From Enterococcus innesii (GTDB lineage Bacteria; Bacillota; Bacilli; Lactobacillales; Enterococcaceae): 64,000 bases of DNA. Within the stretch, counting starts at the first letter, position 1, and every line of letters starts with the position of its first letter. The stretch is from contig JAHHEN010000001.1 in NCBI GenBank assembly GCA_018982785.1, positions 496,001 through 560,000 on the forward strand, written 5' to 3'. Below are positions 20,587-30,501 of the stretch, one piece after another. Both the position numbers and the translations under genes were made by a program. Below the pieces are notes generated by a model. It was not told the origin of the DNA. It ran no database searches and saw only the letters and a program-made list of their open reading frames with translations.

Positions 20587-20976
20587 TTAAAAAATCATGT
20601 GATCGATTTGAATCACACTGGCTACTTTTTCACCGATCGTCACGACCCCAACGGCATGTTCTGTCTCTTGATTGCCCAGTTGGATATCGTCTTCAGTGAT
20701 ATCAAGTACTTCAATTACTTCTTCTACGAGGACCCCTTTGGTCTCCTCTTGCTTCTTCATGATCAATATGTTTTTTTCGTAGGCTGGTTCCATGATGGGA
20801 ATCAATTTTGCCAAACGAATCACCGTTACGACAGACCCCCGCAGATTGATCAACCCTTCCACCCACTCCGGTGCTAATGGCACCTTCGTAAAGGAAGGGG
20901 CATCAATGACCTCGTCCACCGAGTCCGCCGAGATCAAATAGTACTGCTGGGCCATTTTGAAAAGAATCATCTGCAT
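20587..20976 (-). CDS. cheW: Chemotaxis coupling protein CheW (short form)
   Basis: 129 residues, the normal size of a single CheW domain. MAQQYYLISADSVDEVI and LINLRGSVVTVIRLAKLI show the conserved coupling fold. CheW bridges receptors and CheA at the membrane array. AGGAGGATA precedes the ATG. It is one of two cheW genes in the locus; the other at 26.3-26.8 kb is longer. Confidence 0.9.
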   Translation of the reverse strand: MQMILFKMAQQYYLISADSVDEVIDAPSFTKVPLAPEWVEGLINLRGSVVTVIRLAKLIPIMEPAYEKNILIMKKQEETKGVLVEEVIEVLDITEDDIQLGNQETEHAVGVVTIGEKVASVIQIDHMIF

Positions 20977-20995
20977 GTCGCTATCCTCCTAGGCA

Positions 20996-21357
20996 TTAGG
21001 CAAAGGCTTTGTCGATGGCAGTGATTACGCGGTCCGTGTCAAAGGGCTTCACGATAAAGTCCACCGCACCGGCGCGAATCGCATCCATCACCATTCCTTG
21101 TTGTCCCATGGCACTGCACATTACGACTTTGGCCTGCGCATCAAACGTGCGGATCATTTTTAATGCCTCTAAGCCATCCACTTCTGGCATCGTGATATCC
21201 ATGGTCACTAAGTCTGGTGTCGTTGCTTGGTATTTTTCAAAAGCCTCTTGGCCATTTTGGGCTTCCCCACGACTTCATAGCCGTTTTTTTCTAAAATATC
21301 CTTTAATTTCATGCGCATAAATACCGCATCATCCACAATCAATACTTTTTTTGACAT
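20996..21357 (-). CDS. cheY: Chemotaxis response regulator CheY (frameshifted in this sequence)
   Basis: About 120 residues. The acidic pair is in VLIVDDAVFMR; the phosphorylated aspartate is in TMDITMPEVDGLEAL; the conserved lysine is in IVKPFDTDRV. CheY-P binds FliM and FliY and changes motor direction. The frame breaks at 21265-21268: GGGG on the coding strand should be five G to give VVGEAQNGQEAF. Only the C-terminal 70 residues are open without this correction. It lies between cheC, a CheY-P phosphatase gene, and cheW. Confidence 0.92.
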
Positions 21358-21371
21358 TGTATTTGCCCCTT

Positions 21372-21959
21372 TCAAATTCCTAATGAATCAAATATGTTTT
21401 CTAGTACACCGATTTCTGGAATCAAAAATAACGATGCCTCTAATGTTTCTTTGGCGTAGACGAACTCATTACGGATCACCATCACCTGCTCATCATACTG
21501 GGCCATCGCCAAATAGATGGAGCTGATCGCTGCGCCAAAGAAATCATAGCTGGCGCTTGGTAAAGACGCACTCAGTTGGGTTTCCAACAGTTGCCCGATC
21601 GCGATCAAAAAAGAATTGGTAAGGATGTTGGTCAACTCGTTGATGACCGATTGCTTCAATTCTTCAGACGGATCGCTTTCTTGGATCATCAACTGACGCA
21701 ATTTTGCGGCGGATTCATCCGTTAAGACAAACAAGAAGATCCCTCGAAATGCCCCTTCGATCTGGCTCATCACCACATGAACTTCTTTGTCTTCCGCCAT
21801 GATCTGCTGATACAGGTCCTCATAAGCTAGAATCTCGACTTCCGGTACCCGCATATCGATCGGTTGTTGGACGAGCTTTGATAAACTAGTCGCAGCGTGA
21901 CCACCGCCGATATTGATCAGTTCTTTTAGGCCATCGATCTGCAGCGCTGTATAGCTCAT
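21372..21959 (-). CDS. cheC: CheY-P phosphatase CheC
   Basis: 195 residues with two phosphatase helices: ELINIGGGHAATSL near the N-terminus and INELTNILTNSF in the middle, each carrying the Glu and Asn pair used for hydrolysis. CheC dephosphorylates CheY-P and is stimulated by CheD, which is also encoded here. Its ATG overlaps the corrected cheA stop (ATGA). Confidence 0.9.
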   Translation of the reverse strand: MSYTALQIDGLKELINIGGGHAATSLSKLVQQPIDMRVPEVEILAYEDLYQQIMAEDKEVHVVMSQIEGAFRGIFLFVLTDESAAKLRQLMIQESDPSEELKQSVINELTNILTNSFLIAIGQLLETQLSASLPSASYDFFGAAISSIYLAMAQYDEQVMVIRNEFVYAKETLEASLFLIPEIGVLENIFDSLGI

Positions 21960-24005
21960 AAGCGGTCATCCTTTTTTCCTGACAGATGGCATGAATGTCT
22001 AGGATCAGTGCGATCGAGCCGTTGCCCATAATCGTTGCCCCTTGATAGCGATTCAGCTTTTGCAGCAATGGATCGATTTTCTTGATGACGATTTCTTGCT
22101 GGCCGATCAGCTCATCTGCCAAAATGCCGTGAAACTGCTGGTCATTGTTGACGATGATGGCGAATTTTTTCTCAGATGGATCGCCTTCGATCGCTAAGAG
22201 TTGATCGGTCCGAACCAAGGGAATCAACTCCTCTTGAAAACGATAGACCTCATCTGAGACCGTCTGGATGATCTCTTCTTCTTTGACCATCACCACGCGT
22301 TCGACGAGATTTAGTGGGATCGCAAAGGTTTCTGCTCCGACGCGAACCATCAACGCTTGAATGATCGACAGAGTCAATGGCAATTTGATCACAAACTGCG
22401 TGCCTTTATTTGGCTGGCTCTTCATTTCGATCGTACCCCTAGTTGGGTGATCTTGGATTGCACGGCATCCATCCCGACACCGCGCCCAGAAATGTTAGTC
22501 ACTTCTTGTGCCGTTGAAAAACCAGGATGGAAAATCAACTGCTGCAACGCTTCATCGGAAAGGCCTTCCGTTGCTAAGCCTTTCTTTTCAGCACTTGCTT
22601 TGATTACTTGCGGATCAAGGCCTTTGCCATCATCCTCTAAAGTAATGATCACGCGATTGCCTTCTTGATAGGCCGCCAAGCGAATCGTGCCCTTGCGCGG
22701 TTTGCCCAGTTTTTCCCGAACATCGGGTGCTTCGATGCCGTGATCGACAGAATTACGTAACAGATGGACCAGAGGTTCGCTCAACTCAGAAACCACTGTT
22801 TTATCCAATTCCGTTTCTTCCCCAAAAATGACAAGTTCCATTTCCTTTTGCAGTTCATTGGATAAGTCCCGAACCATTCGTGGAAAGCGACTAAAGACGA
22901 CATTGACTTGCTGCATGCGGATCCGCAAGACCAAATCTTGCAGCTCAGAGGTCAATCGCGAAACTTGCTCTAAGGGGTCTTTGACTGCTTCGATGTTTTC
23001 CCGCTCACTGACATCTTCCAATTGATTGCGATAGACCACCAATTCGGACACGAGATCCAAGAATGAATCTAAGCGATTCAAGTCGACTCGGATCGATTGA
23101 TTTTGGGCGGACGCATGATGCGCGGGCGCCGGCGATTTTTCTTTCGTTTCTGTTGTCGCTTGTTGAAGAGCAGAAGTCTCTGACTCTGGGGTCGGCACTG
23201 GTTGAAGCAGCTCTTCTGCCTCCTCCAACACAGCGGCTGATGGATCAAACGGTGCCACCACGAAGGCTTCGATCTCACTATTGCTGGCGATGTTTTGCTC
23301 GACATCAGCCAGTGTTTGCTGCGTCAAATACAGCAGTGAAAAATCTGATTCAAAGGTGCCTTCTTCGAGTGTTTGGGCATCTGGTTCTGTATAAAGAACA
23401 TCCCCTGCTTGGCCAAGCTTTTCCATGATCAAGAAGGCACGAGCACCTTTTAACATGGATTGAGCATCTAAGCGAACAGCAATTTGGACCGCTTGATAGC
23501 CATCTCCAGCCGCTTGCTCGATCACATACAGATCAGAAGGATCGATCTGTTGAAGCTGTGGGGTTAACGCGCCCACTGCGGTGGGGTTTTGGCTTACTTC
23601 TGTCTCGGTTGATATACCGCCAGAATGTTCCGTTTGGTCAAGTTCGGCCAATAAATCGGCAATTTGAGCTGGCTGCAGGTCGCGTTCTTCCCGCAAGTCC
23701 TCCACAAGTTCTGACAGGCGATCCAGACATTTGAAAATCAATGAGATCGATTGCTGGGTCACTTGCAAGGTCCCAGTTTTAAATAACTCAAAAATATTTT
23801 CCATTTTATGGGTCAGCTGCGTCATGACGTCATAGCCCATCGTTGCCGCCATCCCTTTAAGGGTATGGGCAGAACGGAAAATATCATTCAGCAAGGCGCT
23901 ATCTTTTGGATCGTTTTCCAATTGCAAGACATGATCATTCAACTGTGCTAAATGATCGTCTGTTTCTTCAAAGAAAAGGGTACGATAGACACTATTGTCA
24001 TCCAA
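21956..24005 (-). CDS. cheA: Chemotaxis histidine kinase CheA (two frameshifts in this sequence)
   Basis: About 683 residues. The HPt domain has the phosphorylated His47 in SAHTLKG. A CheY-binding P2 region and the dimerisation P3 follow. The ATPase P4 has the N-box HLLRNSVDHGIEAP, the G1 box EDDGKGLD and G2 GRGVGMD; P5 is the CheW-like C-terminus. Breaks lie at 22436-22439 (four G for five on the coding strand, LGGTIEMKSQP) and at 21972-21977 (six A for seven). Correcting the second makes CheA end QEKKDDRL with a TGA overlapping the cheC start, strong support for the correction. Confidence 0.94.
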
Positions 24006-24026
24006 ATGGGTCCCTCCTTTACAAAA

Positions 24027-24800
24027 TTATACTTTTTGATAGATAAACGAATCGATTTTCTTGAGGCCGAATTGTTCCGCAAAATTGATCGTTTCTGTCG
24101 CTCCCGTAAACAAAATGCCCCCTGGGACCAATGCATCGCTGAATTTTTGATAGACGGCATCCCGAGCATCACTTTTGAAATAAATCGTCACATTGCGGCA
24201 AACGATCACATCAAAAGGCCCATTGTACGGGTCTTTCAAAAGATCGTGTTGCTTAAAATGAACCCGCCGTTTGATTTCTGGTTTGATCTGAAACTGGTTC
24301 TTTTCTTTTGCATCAAAAAAACGGGTACGTTCTGCCGCTGAGACATTCCGCAATTCGTGGTCTCGATAGAGTCCTTGCTTGGCTTTTGCCAAAATTTGCG
24401 TATCGATATCGGTAGCCAAAACATTGGCTGCGGCAATTTGGTTTTTTTCTAGCAGCATCGCGATCGTATAGGGTTCTGCCCCAATCGAACATGCGGCACT
24501 CCAAATTTTGGGCAGCGTGGTTTTCGGGAGAACAATGGTTTTCAAGACGCGTTCAAAAGCGTCAAACAGTTCTTTGTTGCGATAAAATTCCGTTACGTTA
24601 ATGGTGATATGGGCTAAAAAAGCCGCCCGCACCCCGTCATCGCCTTCGATCAATTGCTGGTATTCCCTCAACGTTTTTGCCCCGCTGTTTTCCATGATCG
24701 TAAGGATGCGGCGCTGCATTTGATTTTCTTTGTATGCGGCTAAGGGAATCCCTAATCGGCGATCCACCCACGCATTAAATAAGGCAAATTCTTCTTCCAT
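24027..24800 (-). CDS. cheR: Chemotaxis protein methyltransferase CheR
   Basis: About 257 residues. The N-terminal helical CheR domain is followed by a SAM-binding fold with WSAACSIGAEPYTIAMLL and CRNVTIYF. CheR methylates receptor glutamates and works against CheB in adaptation. I start at ATG 24800 because AGGTGA lies five bases upstream; a GTG at 24809 overlapping the cheB stop is the alternative. Confidence 0.94.
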   Translation of the reverse strand: MEEEFALFNAWVDRRLGIPLAAYKENQMQRRILTIMENSGAKTLREYQQLIEGDDGVRAAFLAHITINVTEFYRNKELFDAFERVLKTIVLPKTTLPKIWSAACSIGAEPYTIAMLLEKNQIAAANVLATDIDTQILAKAKQGLYRDHELRNVSAAERTRFFDAKEKNQFQIKPEIKRRVHFKQHDLLKDPYNGPFDVIVCRNVTIYFKSDARDAVYQKFSDALVPGGILFTGATETINFAEQFGLKKIDSFIYQKV

Positions 24801-24805
24801 CTTCT

Positions 24806-25815
24806 TCACCTGACCATCTGTGCAATTTTTGCTTCAATGCCCTGCAATGGCAGGACTTCATCCACGACTCCTTGTTCAATGGCATACCGCGGCATCCCAA
24901 AGACTGTACACGTTTCTTTGTCTTGAACGATCGTATAGCCCCCAGCCGCTTGGATCTGTCGTAAGCCAGCGGTGCCGTCTTTTCCCATCCCCGTCAAAAC
25001 CACTGCCGCTAGTTGCGGGCCATAGTAGTCAGCTGCTGAGGAAAAAGATAATCGACGGTTGGCCGCGTCCCATGCCGTTTTTCTCGCTGGTCCAGCTGCA
25101 GGTGCCCTTGTTGGACCGTCATGTGGTAATCCCCTGGACAAAGATACACTTGATTTTCGATCCGCATGCCGTCGACTGCTTCTTGTACTCGGACGGTTGT
25201 CTCTGTGTCTAAGCGTTTTGCAAAGGAAGCCGTGAAGCCCGCTGGCATATGCTGAACGATCAAAATCGGGCAACGCAAACGTGCAGGCAGACGGCGAATA
25301 ATTCCCAGCAAAGCACGTGGTCCGCCTGTTGAAGCACCAATGACTAGCGCATCAAGTGATACCGGCAAGCTGTTTTGTGTCAGCTTAGTGGTCTGGGCTA
25401 TCGTTGGTACTGGCGGGTGAACCGTACCGACTTCATGATCCATCGCCAAAATCTTTTGATGAAATTCAGCGATCCATTCTTTTTCGATCATCGATAGACT
25501 GACGGGTTTTTCCACAAAATCTCGGGCGCCAAGCGCCAAAGCCTCAATCGTGGTTTCTTGATTGGTTAATGAACTAAGCATGATGACGGGAATGGCTGAT
25601 TGCTGTTTCATCCTCCGCAAGGTCTCTAATCCGTTCATCACTGGCATCTCCACATCCATTACTACCAAATCGATCGCTTCTTTGGTCAGATAGTCCAATG
25701 CTTGTTTGCCATTGCGGGCAGCGACGGTCACCTCGATATCAGGCAGCTGATTCAATAAATCTGTCACTACTTTCCGCATGAATGCCGAATCATCGACGAT
25801 CATTACTTTTTTCAT
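24806..25815 (-). CDS. cheB: Chemotaxis methylesterase/response regulator CheB (frameshifted in this sequence)
   Basis: About 336 residues. The receiver domain has the phosphorylated Asp in VVMDVEMPVMNG. The methylesterase domain has the catalytic Ser in GASTGGPRALL, His in IVQHMPAGFT and Asp in LTGMGKDGTAG. The frame breaks at 25042-25046: five T on the coding strand should be six to continue DYLFSSAADYYG. All catalytic residues are retained across the two frames. Confidence 0.93.
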
Positions 25816-25830
25816 GTCCCTGTACTCCTT

Positions 25831-26340
25831 TTACAAATAAACGATTTCTTGTTTGACTTGCCGAACCATGGTCTTGAAATCCTGAAGATCTACGATCATC
25901 GTTCGACCAGCGCTGCCGCCAACATGTTTGGCTACGATCGGAATGTTTAGCCGAGCCAAGACTTCCTCGACGGCTTCAATATTGCGCTGACCAATATTGC
26001 TGGCAGCGTTAAGCGTCTGGAACTGAAACATATTGGCGCCGCCAACGATTTTCGCTTGAAAGCGAGGCCGACGGATCTTTTGTTCCAGCTCAGCCACCAT
26101 CGCTGGCAATGCCAAATCCGCAAACTTCTCGGGCTTGATTTCCCGCTTGTGCAAAAAAGGCTGACTATCTGGCAGCATAATATGACTCAAGCCGCCGATA
26201 TGACTGGCTTCATCGTAAATGATCGTGCCGATGCAAGAACCTAAACCCACCGTGATCAAACGCGTTGGCGCTTGGGCGATCTTATACTCCGAGATCCCCA
26301 CATGCAGTTCCTCATTCACGGTCATCATTGTCATGGTCAT
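25831..26340 (-). CDS. cheD: Receptor glutamine deamidase CheD
   Basis: 169 residues. GLGSCIGTIIYDE contains the catalytic Cys, GGLSHIMLPD the His, and KIVGGANMFQ follows. CheD deamidates receptor glutamines and also stimulates CheC. The start region has several in-frame ATGs (MTMTMM) overlapping the cheW stop by about 29 bases, so translational coupling is likely and the exact start is uncertain. Confidence 0.93.
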   Translation of the reverse strand: MTMTMMTVNEELHVGISEYKIAQAPTRLITVGLGSCIGTIIYDEASHIGGLSHIMLPDSQPFLHKREIKPEKFADLALPAMVAELEQKIRRPRFQAKIVGGANMFQFQTLNAASNIGQRNIEAVEEVLARLNIPIVAKHVGGSAGRTMIVDLQDFKTMVRQVKQEIVYL

Positions 26341-26815
26341 TGGCGGCTGCCAATTCCTCTGTCTGATAGGCGTCTAACTCCGCCGTCATCTCAGCGGCTT
26401 GTTCATAGCTGAAGAGAAACGGCAGCTCCAATGCCAGCACAAGTTCATCGTCTTTTTTCAGAAAGGCTTCGATATAGTTTTGCTTGAGTCCTGATGTATT
26501 TAGTTCCGCATTGCTAGGACTTTCAACGAGCGGTAAAATGCCGACGATCTCTTCCACGTATAAGCCGATCGCCCGCTCTTGCCAGTGACACAACAAGACC
26601 ACATTTTGCCCGGTTTCCGGTGTAAATTCATCAAACAGCTTTTTGCGGATGTCAATGATCGGCACCATCGCCTCTTCAAAAGGCTGGATCCCCAGCACGA
26701 AATCCGCCACTTCTGGCAGCTGTGTAAAAGAAGCAGCCTCAATGACCCGTACCACATAGTCGATACGCAAGGCAAAGAGTTGTTGATGACTTTTAAATAC
26801 AACGTATTGTTCCAT
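26312..26815 (-). CDS. CheW-like coupling protein with an acidic C-terminal tail
   Basis: 167 residues: a CheW domain (MEQYVVFKSHQQLFALRIDYV, MVPIIDIRKKLF, ERAIGLYVEEIVGIL) plus about 35 extra acidic residues ending ANDHDNDDRE. No receiver domain is present, so it is not CheV. It is next to mcp and cheD, suggesting a coupling role that may favour particular receptors. ATG 26815 is used, with AAGGAG 11 bases upstream. Confidence 0.85.
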   Translation of the reverse strand: MEQYVVFKSHQQLFALRIDYVVRVIEAASFTQLPEVADFVLGIQPFEEAMVPIIDIRKKLFDEFTPETGQNVVLLCHWQERAIGLYVEEIVGILPLVESPSNAELNTSGLKQNYIEAFLKKDDELVLALELPFLFSYEQAAEMTAELDAYQTEELAAANDHDNDDRE

Positions 26816-26833
26816 TGGCGTCACTGCTCCTTT

Positions 26834-28129
26834 TTAGAATTTGAAACTATCCACTTGGAATTTAAGGATAGTGGCGATCGTTTCGATCTCTTGCACATTC
26901 CGTTCAAAGTCTTCGATGACTAAGTAGAAGTCTTCTAAGTTTGCCGTTACTTCTTGGGTGCCGGCAGAGGTTTCCGAAACAGCAGCCGAAATGTTGCTGA
27001 CGGAAACTTGAACCATGTCTTTTTTCTCAACGATCCCGGTAATATGGGCTTCCACGGCTTGAATACTTGAAACCAATTTTTCGACAATATCAGAGATCTC
27101 ATTGGCTGACTCGATCGCTTTGTTGATATTGTTGGTTTGTTTTTCGCCGCTTTCAAAGGAATCCGTCACTGCAGAGACCACTTTTTCCGATTTTTTGCGG
27201 ATCGTTTCAATGATCGAACGAATGCTTTTCGTTGATTGACTACTTTGTTCCGCCAAGCTGCGGACTTCTTCCGCAACGATGGCAAACCCTCGGCCCGCTT
27301 CTCCAGCTCGAGCTGCTTCGATGGATGCATTCAATGCCAGTAAGTTGGTCTGATCAGAAATGTCATTGATCAGCTGAACGATCTTACCGATGCTTTGGAC
27401 ATCTTCGTTCATGTCGTTCATGCTTTCCACTAATTCCGCTTGGTTTTGCCGTTCGATCTCCCAGCTTTCAAATACATGGAACATCATTTCCGAATTGTGA
27501 ACATTGCTGCTTTGGGATTGACCGACATAGCCATTCATCAATTCGATCTCTTTGTGGATCTCTTCGATACTTAAGGCTAGCTCGTCCATATCAAAGGAGG
27601 TTTGTTCCGCTTCGGAGGCTTGTGAACTAGTGGCATCTGCGATGGCATTCATCGTCTGACGCACATTTTCAATTGAATTTTTGGCATTTTTTGAGGTTGT
27701 CGTTAAGCCGCCTACCATTTTTTCCATTCGGCTGCTTTCTTCGTGCATGCCAACGATCACCGCTTTGAAGGTGTTTAAAACCCCTTGAAAACGATTTTGA
27801 ACTTGCCCAAAAAGGGAAGTTTGGTCGCTGCTGCCGATCTCATCGATATGCGACAGATCGCCAGAACCGACTGCTTCTAGTTCTGTCAACAACGTATCCA
27901 TGCCCGAGTGAGTCTCTTTTTTTACCAAATAGGTCATTCCTACTAACACTGCGATTTCTAGCAGCAGTACGATCACTGAAAAAATAAAGAAACTTTTTGC
28001 TGCTTGTCCGTCTCCGTGGGTGCGGATCACGAAGAAATAGCATCCTAATAATACGATCAGGGTAAATCCTAGCGGAATCAACGCCGCCAAGCGGATTTTT
28101 TTGATGATAGCTTGTACCTTCTTCTTCAT
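26834..28129 (-). CDS. Methyl-accepting chemotaxis protein without an extracellular sensor domain
   Basis: 431 residues. Two hydrophobic segments (about 14-35 and 47-69) are separated by only about eleven residues, so there is no room for a ligand-binding domain outside. The cytoplasmic part holds the signalling hairpin tip [25 protein letters not shown] (quoted in two overlapping pieces in family terms: [15 protein letters not shown] and AGEAGRGF) and adaptation helices. It may sense membrane state or report inside a mixed array; both are inference. It has its own sigma-28 promoter inside the cluster. Confidence 0.92.
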   Translation of the reverse strand: MKKKVQAIIKKIRLAALIPLGFTLIVLLGCYFFVIRTHGDGQAAKSFFIFSVIVLLLEIAVLVGMTYLVKKETHSGMDTLLTELEAVGSGDLSHIDEIGSSDQTSLFGQVQNRFQGVLNTFKAVIVGMHEESSRMEKMVGGLTTTSKNAKNSIENVRQTMNAIADATSSQASEAEQTSFDMDELALSIEEIHKEIELMNGYVGQSQSSNVHNSEMMFHVFESWEIERQNQAELVESMNDMNEDVQSIGKIVQLINDISDQTNLLALNASIEAARAGEAGRGFAIVAEEVRSLAEQSSQSTKSIRSIIETIRKKSEKVVSAVTDSFESGEKQTNNINKAIESANEISDIVEKLVSSIQAVEAHITGIVEKKDMVQVSVSNISAAVSETSAGTQEVTANLEDFYLVIEDFERNVQEIETIATILKFQVDSFKF

Positions 28130-28249
28130 AACAGTATCCTTTCCTATGCAAAATGATCAGTCGTGCTGTTTATCAAGATTCGCTCTTCACTTGATAATCG
28201 TTGGGTCACTCCTTCTTTATCCGATTATGAAAACAATCTTCTAGTTCTT

Positions 28250-28277
28250 TAATCGGATCTTTTGCTAGAAAAGTTAA
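28250..28277 (-). promoter_or_regulatory. Sigma-28 promoter of the cluster mcp gene
   Basis: Minus-strand TTAA (28274-28277), 16-base spacer, TCCGATTA (28250-28257). The -10 element forms one arm of an inverted repeat ATCCGATTA / TAATCGGAT (28229-28258). A second hairpin TTATCAAG / CTTGATAA lies in the leader, before the ATG. Confidence 0.72.
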
Positions 28278-28283
28278 GCATCT

Positions 28284-28994
28284 TCACCAGACATATGTAT
28301 CTTTTGGATCAGCAAAGCGCGTATAGCCGCCTTGGTATTCATCACGAACCAAACGACCGTTTTGCAGCTCGACCACCCGATTACGGACTGTATTGACCAT
28401 CGTGCTGTCGTGGGTCGCCAAGAGGATCGTGGCACCGACTTGATTGATCCGCAAGAGTAGTTTCATGACTTCGACGGCTGATTTGGCATCCAGATTGGCG
28501 GTGGGCTCATCGGCGATCAAGACTGCTGGCTCTGTGACGATCGCCCGCGCGATCGCTACTTTTTTGCGCTGTCCCACGGAAAGCTCTTCAGGATAGTGAT
28601 CCTTTTGAGGAAACATGCCCACCAGTTGCAGCGCTTTGGCGGTTTTTTCCTGACGCAGCTTGCGGGGAGTGCCTAGTACTTGCAGCGCATAGTCAACGTT
28701 TTTGGCAACCGTCAGATAAGGAAGCAAAAGGTCTTCTTGTCCGACGATACCGACTTGTCGTCGAACCATATAGAGATGACGGTCTTTGAGTTGTTCCAAC
28801 AAGACATTGCCGACTTGGATAGAACCGGCCGAAAGCTCTTCTTCTTTCAAGAGCAATTTGAATAAGGTCGATTTACCGGCACCACTGGGACCCACCACAT
28901 AGATAAATTCTCCTTGAGGGATCGCAACAGAAATATCGGCCAATGCCAACGTACCATTGCTGAATTTTTTACTGACCTTGGTTAAGCGAATCAT
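28284..28994 (-). CDS. FtsE-like ABC ATPase inside the flagellar cluster, no FtsX partner
   Basis: 236 residues of a single ABC ATPase domain, closest in style to FtsE. Walker A is GPSGAGKST (35-43), Walker B is LIADEPTANLD (159-169), and the H-loop is ATHDSTMV. The signature reads LSVGQRKKVAIARA (138-151) rather than LSGGQ/LSGGE. FtsE normally pairs with membrane protein FtsX to steer cell-wall hydrolases; no ftsX-like gene follows. It lies five codons' distance after flgG and ahead of the mcp promoter, so it is probably the last gene of the early flagellar operon. Its role is unknown; opening the wall for the rod or positioning flagella are possible. Confidence 0.82.
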   Translation of the reverse strand: MIRLTKVSKKFSNGTLALADISVAIPQGEFIYVVGPSGAGKSTLFKLLLKEEELSAGSIQVGNVLLEQLKDRHLYMVRRQVGIVGQEDLLLPYLTVAKNVDYALQVLGTPRKLRQEKTAKALQLVGMFPQKDHYPEELSVGQRKKVAIARAIVTEPAVLIADEPTANLDAKSAVEVMKLLLRINQVGATILLATHDSTMVNTVRNRVVELQNGRLVRDEYQGGYTRFADPKDTYVW

Positions 28995-29006
28995 GTTCTT
29001 TCTCCT

Positions 29007-29789
29007 CTAATCTGTAAAACGATTGATCACAGACCACATCTCATCGGCTGTCTGCATGGCTTTCGTGTTCAATCCATACGCACGTTGGGTCGTTAACAAG
29101 TCTGTCATGGAAGTCGCTAGATCCACCGTCGACTGTTCTAACTGTCCTTGCAAGACGCTGCCAAAGGCTGCCGGATTGGTTTGCGAAGTAAGCAACGCTT
29201 GATCACCGGCACGGTACAGTTGGTTGCCCACTGGTGTGATGTTTTCTGTATTCGTTGGCTGATAAAGGGTCAGCTGCCCCAACACGCGAGTCTGACCATT
29301 TTCTTCCGTCGTCAACTGACCGCTGGCATCTATTGCGATTTGCTGCGCATCTGGCCACTGCGCGGTTGGTACGTTTGTGGTCATTGCCACAGGGTACCCT
29401 TCACTATTGACTAATTGCTTGTTCTCACTTAAATGAAAATTGCCTGCTCGACTCAGCAGTAATTGACCGGTTTGGTCCCGAACCCCGAAAAAGCCATTGC
29501 CTTGGATCGCGAGATCTAATGGCTGAGCAGTGCCCGCCAGATTGCCTTGGGCAAAACTGGTAGTCGTAGTCGCTTTTGCCCCCATTGACGCACCATATTG
29601 GGCGGCGTTGCCATTAAATAGCGTTTCTTCTGCACCGATGGCATTTTCCATCAATGTTTGAAAGTGCGTCGTTTGTGCTTGGTAGCCATTGGTATTGACG
29701 TTGGCGATGTTGTTGGCTGTCGTGTCTAAGTTTGTCTGCAAATGATTCAACCCAGAACGGCTGATTCCTAATAATCCACTGATATTCAT
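29007..29789 (-). CDS. flgG: Flagellar basal-body rod protein FlgG
   Basis: 260 residues. The rod/hook signature TTANNIANVNTNGYQAQ is near the N-terminus and the C-terminus is MTDLLTTQRAYGLNTKAMQTAD. FlgG forms the distal rod; in Bacillus the counterpart is FlhP. It follows the FlgF-type gene by ten bases. It could be assigned as either of the two distal rod proteins; I use FlgG for its C-terminus. Confidence 0.88.
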   Translation of the reverse strand: MNISGLLGISRSGLNHLQTNLDTTANNIANVNTNGYQAQTTHFQTLMENAIGAEETLFNGNAAQYGASMGAKATTTTSFAQGNLAGTAQPLDLAIQGNGFFGVRDQTGQLLLSRAGNFHLSENKQLVNSEGYPVAMTTNVPTAQWPDAQQIAIDASGQLTTEENGQTRVLGQLTLYQPTNTENITPVGNQLYRAGDQALLTSQTNPAAFGSVLQGQLEQSTVDLATSMTDLLTTQRAYGLNTKAMQTADEMWSVINRFTD

Positions 29790-29799
29790 TGACTCATCC

Positions 29800-30501
29800 T
29801 CAAATCTTTCCTAATTCGTTGACCGCTTTTTGCAATGTTTGATTCGTTGAACTCAAGACTTTCTGATTGGCTTCAAATTCCCGAGAAGTCTGGATCATCG
29901 CCACCATTTCATCGGCAACCGCTACATTGGCTTGTTCTAAGGCACCTTGCTGGATCACTGGTGCATTCACCGTGGTTCCTGCTGCGTTGCTAGTCACGTA
30001 GTTTTGACCAGCTGTAGTCAATGCTTCTTGGGGGAATGTTTGGATCTGAAAGTTCGCTGGTCCTAAGGCGCTGACTGCTTGTCCATTGGCACCCAAGACA
30101 AGATAGCCTTCTTGTGTCACGTATTGATTCTGCTGATTGACGGTAAAGTCGCCATTTCTCGTATACAACCGCTGACCCGCATTGTTTTGAACGACAAAGT
30201 AGCCTTCGGAAAGCAGTGCAAAATCGCTGGCTTGTCCCGTCTGTTTGACAGCACCTTGGTCTTGACTGATCGTACTGCCTGCCAATTGGGTCCCTAAAGA
30301 CAATCCACCAATGTCACGGCGGGTATCCGCATTGGGCCCGCTTTGGTAATTATGCAATGCCACTTCATCTAGCGCCGACTGGAATAAGGTTTTTGCTTGA
30401 TATCCTGTTGTATTGACATTAGCAATATTGCCGCTCGTCGTCTCTTGTCGCTTTTGTAATAATGAAATGTTCCGTGATAAGACATCCAATCCTCGAATCA
30501 T
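29800..30501 (-). CDS. flgF: Flagellar basal-body rod protein, FlgF/FlhO type
   Basis: 233 residues, with TTSGNIANVNTTGYQAKTLF at the N-terminus and MIQTSREFEANQKVLSSTNQ at the C-terminus, the pattern of FlgF/FlgG-type rod proteins. The pair flgF-flgG following fliA resembles Bacillus flhO-flhP. It overlaps the fliA stop by four bases (ATGA). Confidence 0.85.
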   Translation of the reverse strand: MIRGLDVLSRNISLLQKRQETTSGNIANVNTTGYQAKTLFQSALDEVALHNYQSGPNADTRRDIGGLSLGTQLAGSTISQDQGAVKQTGQASDFALLSEGYFVVQNNAGQRLYTRNGDFTVNQQNQYVTQEGYLVLGANGQAVSALGPANFQIQTFPQEALTTAGQNYVTSNAAGTTVNAPVIQQGALEQANVAVADEMVAMIQTSREFEANQKVLSSTNQTLQKAVNELGKI

